From Struthio camelus (taxonomy: Eukaryota; Chordata; Aves; Struthioniformes; Struthionidae): a DNA stretch of 64,000 bases. Position numbers and translations under genes: made by a program. Shown one piece after another: positions 60,640-64,000 of this stretch (the stretch's first letter is position 1; every line of letters starts with the position of its first letter). Where the stretch lies: NCBI RefSeq assembly GCF_040807025.1, contig NC_090947.1:1426001-1490000 (forward strand), written 5' to 3'. The notes beneath the pieces are model-generated. The model was not told the origin of the DNA and searched no databases. It saw nothing but the letters and a program-made list of their open reading frames with translations.

Positions 60640-63600
60640 GGTGGGCAAGGCGGCAGAGGCTGCCCGGGGGCGGCGGGGAAAGACCTGGCTGCGCTCAGGG
60701 GGCTCCTCGGCCAGCCCCGCGCGCTCTCGCCCTGTCCCGCGGCCGTCCGACCGGACACTGCGGGGCCGAGGCCGCGCCGACGCCTGGCAAGGCCCCGGGC
60801 TGTCCCAGGAGCGCAGTCACAAAGGGCCCCCACTGTCACCCTGGGGCGGGCGGGCCCCGGCCCGGGCAGGGGCAGGCCGGGTGCCCTCGCGGGGCGCCGG
60901 GCCGGCTCGCCCCCTGCCACACCTCTCTTTGCCCTCGGGCTGCCCCGGGCCCCCATGGCTCCTGGGGCCCTCACAGCCGCTCCCACCCTCCTCTCGTCCC
61001 CGCCACCGCTGCTCCCGGCCCCGTCCTCAGCCACCCCAACCAACGCCCCGCCGCGACACCCCTGGCACCGCTGGCAAGGACTCCTTCCCAACCACCGCAA
61101 CCACCCTGTCATCCTGCGAGGCGGCCAGAGCAAAATCTCACTCCCCCACCACCCAACCCCAACCTCCGCCTCACGGCTGCCGCTTGCACTTGCCAAAGCC
61201 ACAAGCCTGCGGGGCACAGGGCACTCCTGCCTTTGCGCTGCCTACAGTGCTGTTCGGTCCTCCTGAAGCAGCCTTGGCCCAAGCACTTTGCGCTCCCCTG
61301 CTGCTCCCCGCAGGCAGCAGGCCAAGCACGGAGGCCTGCGCTCACCAGCAGCTTCCACAACGGCCAAGGCGGTGCCCACCACCTTCCTCTGCTTCTCTGC
61401 TCTCGGCTGCCGGCCCTCCTGCGGGTGCCCGTGGCACAGGTGCCCCCGTACTCTCTCATCAAGGCAGGGTTGGCCTCCAGCCAGCAGAGCACCTTGCAGC
61501 AGCTACCACAGCTGCACCCATCCCAGCAGCCTGGCGCCAGGGCAGCGGAGGGGGTTTGGCCCAGCTCCTGCAAGAGCCATGCCAGGGGCTCAGGCCTGCC
61601 TGGCTGCAGTTGGCCTCTTCTCCACCAACTCAAGCCTCGCTGCACTGCTCCAGCTTGCGCTAAGGACACCTGCAGCAGGACCTGTGGGTTCTCCTCCCAG
61701 CAGATTTCAGCACAGCCCCTCAGCAGGTCTCCGCTTCCCCCTCCAAGGCCCACACCAAGGCCTGCCTCCTGGCGGCACAACAAGGCCTGGCAGGAGGCAC
61801 GTGACCCTTCGGGTCCTGCCAAGGCTTCCTGCGCCATAGACGTTGGACTGGACCCTGGGATCGCGCTCCCCTCTCCCAGAGCAGCCTCCTCCCTAAGCAC
61901 CCAGGCAGCAGCGCTCGCAGCAGCCCCTTTCATCTGCCGGCACCCCCGGAGCCACGCTGCAGCTGGGCTTGCGTGGCCAGGCAGAGAAAAGCCCCTCGCT
62001 CCCTTCCACACCTTGCATTTCTTCTCTGCTCTCTCGTCCTTGTGCCTGTGCTCCTGCTTCCTTCAGCCTGCTGGCCGTTGCCCTGGGCAGAGCATGCTGC
62101 AGCTGCTGCCTCTGCAGCACCAGCCGCCTGCACCCATCGCACAGGGCCAACAACCACCCCCCCCCACCTACCCACCCACCACCTCGCTCACGGGGGCCTT
62201 GCGCAAGCTCCCGGCATCCCCGGGCCTCCAGCAAGCAACAAGGGATCCCTTCCGGGACCTCCACTTCGGACACGCAGGGCACAACCACCTGGAGGCTCAC
62301 ACTGTTTGTTGTCCCAAAGAAGGCCTCTTTCACCCGCTCTGCAAGGAGCCCCCAAACACACACAGTCGCCACGTTTCTTTCCTTCATTTCTGCGCACACG
62401 TGGGTGCTAGGTGGCAAGTCCACAGAGCTAGCACGCCTGATCACTACACAGCTGACACTTTAGACAGTCTAAGCAACAGTTCTCAGTCCCGTTTCCAACT
62501 ACATTAAGGCATCCGTGTTGCCATTGGTTCTGTCAGGGCTCCTCTTCGTTCCAAGTCACAGTATCCTCTTTTTCTACTACGCATGCTCTAGGGGGAAGGG
62601 GCTTTGACCAGCAGGGGGGCTTCCCTGCTTGTAGGTGGGTTTTTCCTTATGCTCATTCGGATAGTTCACCCGTCCTTCAAGTAGTTCTCTCCTGTTTATC
62701 AGCTGGTTTTGTTCTCGTCAGCTTTATGTGGGTACTTGCTTAGCTGGTTGCCTTAGAGTGTTGTCTTGCTCCTTCCTTCAGGGCCTTGTTTTGTTAACTG
62801 CCTGTGAAAGACTGACTAATACCCTAATGGCCTTGTTCCCCATCCCTCCAACAAGACCTCCCTCCCTTTTTGCCCGTTGCCTCGCAGCCTGTCCCTGGGC
62901 ACCACTGGGCACAGTGTGCCTCCAGCCTCTGGACACCCTCCCGCCACAGAGTCATGCCCATTGAGAAGATGTTCCTGCAGCTGGCTTTGGCAGTGCCGGT
63001 GCCTGAAGAGCTCCCACTGTGGAGGGGCTGGAACCCCCAGTGCCTGGGCAGAGCTCTGGCCTCTGATGGCCTGGTGGCGGCATGGGCAAATCCCGTGGTG
63101 CCGGCCCGTGGCCACAGGCGCTCCCAGCCTTTGGTGCGCAAAGGGCAGCCCAGCGCTTCCTCATCTCCGGTGGTGGGAGGGCAGGCTGCAGGGCAGAGCA
63201 ATGGCTGCAGCCTTGCCTTCTGGCTCAGGAGACTTGCCGGCGAGGGGCCACCTCGGTGTCCTGAATCACGCGGAGGGGCTGATTGCCTCCCAAGGCAGAA
63301 TCTTGTCACCACCACTGTGCTCTCCCATCCAGGCCTGACCCTTTTGTCAGGGAAAACGGGCTGCTTCTCTGACGGCTGGAAGAGGGCGGGAGGGGATGTT
63401 GTGGCTGCCGCAGACTGCTGGAGAGAGTACATGCCCTACCCCCCTCCAAGGGGCCATTCCTGGGTTTTCCACCCATTCGTTGGCACCAAGAAAAGACACT
63501 GGCACGGGGTGAAGAGAGAGGGCTGCTTCTTGGGGGAAAAGGCAGCAGAGGGTGGGCTGGCAGCACAAGCCTGGCACGGGCTGGGCCTGAGGGCTGCAGC

Positions 63601-63685
63601 TGTCCTGCGGGCAGGGAGAGAGGCCAGCAACGCCCCCGACTTCCTCGCACACTCCGCTCGTCCCTGCGGGCAGAGCAGCCCGGCA
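60640..63685. other. Spacer between two MROH-like copies
   Basis: Very GC-rich to about 62.2 kb, then normal. It probably contains the promoter and any 5' non-coding exon of the left copy and the 3' flank of the right copy. Long stop-free stretches on both strands follow from GC content: they start at GTG rather than ATG and show no motif. Confidence 0.45.
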
Positions 63686-63891
63686 TCAGGAGGCGGTCGA
63701 GCTCCCGCAGCAAACGCAGCCACCTCGCAGGGGCCAGGGCCACCTCTGCCACACTCTCCTCAGCCGCCAGCACAGGCCTTCGTGGCCGCCTCCAGGCGCA
63801 GACGTCTTCCCTGGAGCTCTCAGCAGCAGGATGGTTTGCGTGGCCAGGGAACAGATGGACGGGCTGACGTCCTCCTCCAAGCCTTGAAGCG
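63686..63891 (-). pseudogene. 3'-terminal exon of an adjacent MROH-like copy, probably out of frame
   Basis: After a pyrimidine-rich acceptor (CTTTCTCTCAG), one minus-strand frame reads LQGLEEDVSPSICSLATQT, then LLLRAP and an Arg/Trp/Cys-rich tail to a TGA. This resembles the C-terminal exon of avian MROH-like proteins. The exon before it is cut by the window edge and shows CLWEE followed by a GTGGGT donor at 63,984. In the CLWEE frame that exon ends in phase 0, but the family-like frame of the last exon needs phase 1. The pair is therefore one nucleotide out of register, and splicing as seen would enter another frame and stop after about 23 codons. This suggests a decayed copy, or that the upstream frame is misread. 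The copy lies head-to-tail with and upstream of the MROH model to its left. Confidence 0.5.
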
Positions 63892-63984
63892 CTGAGAGAA
63901 AGAGCCAGAGCAGAGATCAAGCCCCCATATCTGCACAGAGCCCAGGCAGCCCTTCCTGGCGATGACATGGCCTGTCCCACCCAC

Positions 63985-64000
63985 CTCTTCCCACAGACAG
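63985..64000 (-). CDS. Partial MROH-like penultimate exon at window edge
   Basis: Sixteen nucleotides ending in a GTGGGT donor, readable as CLWEE, which fits a motif I associate with MROH proteins just before the terminal exon. It is too short to judge alone and depends on sequence beyond the window. The intron to the terminal exon is 93 nt. Confidence 0.3.

Noticed and set aside
61109..62011. A 300-codon minus-strand frame between the MROH copies
   Set aside because: It starts at GTG, shows no domain or splice relation to the neighbouring exons, and GC content explains its openness.
59301..62507. A 1,068-codon stop-free plus-strand frame
   Set aside because: It starts at GTG, is antisense to well-supported MROH-like exons, is extremely Ala/Pro/Arg/Gly-rich and exists because of high GC.
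1..64000. CRISPR arrays, bacterial operons, integrases or an intact endogenous retrovirus
   Set aside because: No spaced identical repeats, no ribosome-binding-site-linked gene runs and no paired LTRs or gag-pol frames were seen. The sequence is vertebrate in character.

Overview
This window looks like nuclear DNA of a sauropsid vertebrate, most likely a bird, and probably a gene-dense, GC-rich microchromosome. The evidence is three decayed CR1-family LINE fragments, many long G/C homopolymer runs, several CpG-rich blocks, spliced genes with short introns, and a cluster of MROH (maestro heat-like repeat) exons of the kind greatly expanded in birds. A crocodilian or turtle origin cannot be excluded. 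Nothing here looks bacterial, viral or CRISPR-like.

Layout. About 1-36.3 kb is mostly non-coding (introns or intergenic). It holds a CR1 reverse-transcriptase relic (14.6 kb), a split segmental duplication (6.3/6.9 kb), small tandem repeats, two CpG-rich blocks (about 12.0-13.0 and 17.3-18.8 kb) and one exon-like open stretch on the minus strand (31.8 kb). At 36.3-37.35 kb a strong CpG island carries the first two coding exons of a minus-strand gene. They splice into an uncharged leucine-rich signal peptide that ends in a phase-1 junction, so the gene should encode a secreted or cell-surface protein running leftward. A (GGCTC)10 repeat lies just upstream of its start codon and a 73-74 bp minisatellite lies further upstream. 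From 37.4 to 53 kb the sequence is again mostly non-coding, with a CpG-rich block near 40 kb, a possible small plus-strand exon at 40.57 kb, two CR1 3'-end relics (43.3 and 52.1 kb) and several degenerate tandem arrays.

The clearest gene is at 53,881-54,954 on the minus strand: an intact single-coding-exon, 357-residue type I membrane protein with signal peptide, cysteine-capped leucine-rich repeats, one transmembrane helix and a short basic tail. I cannot assign it to a named family member. At about 57 kb there is a possible 3'-terminal coding exon of another minus-strand gene.

From 58.5 kb to the end, very GC-rich sequence carries MROH-like exons on the minus strand. A seven-exon, 314-residue model (60,639 to 58,552) splices in frame throughout, but ends in a non-family tail after six recognisable exons. 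The 3' end of a neighbouring copy enters at the right edge, where its last two exons are out of phase by one nucleotide. This looks like a head-to-tail tandem array with truncated or decaying members. I see no previously undescribed system. The most useful leads are the unidentified LRR receptor, the signal-peptide gene and the decaying MROH array.
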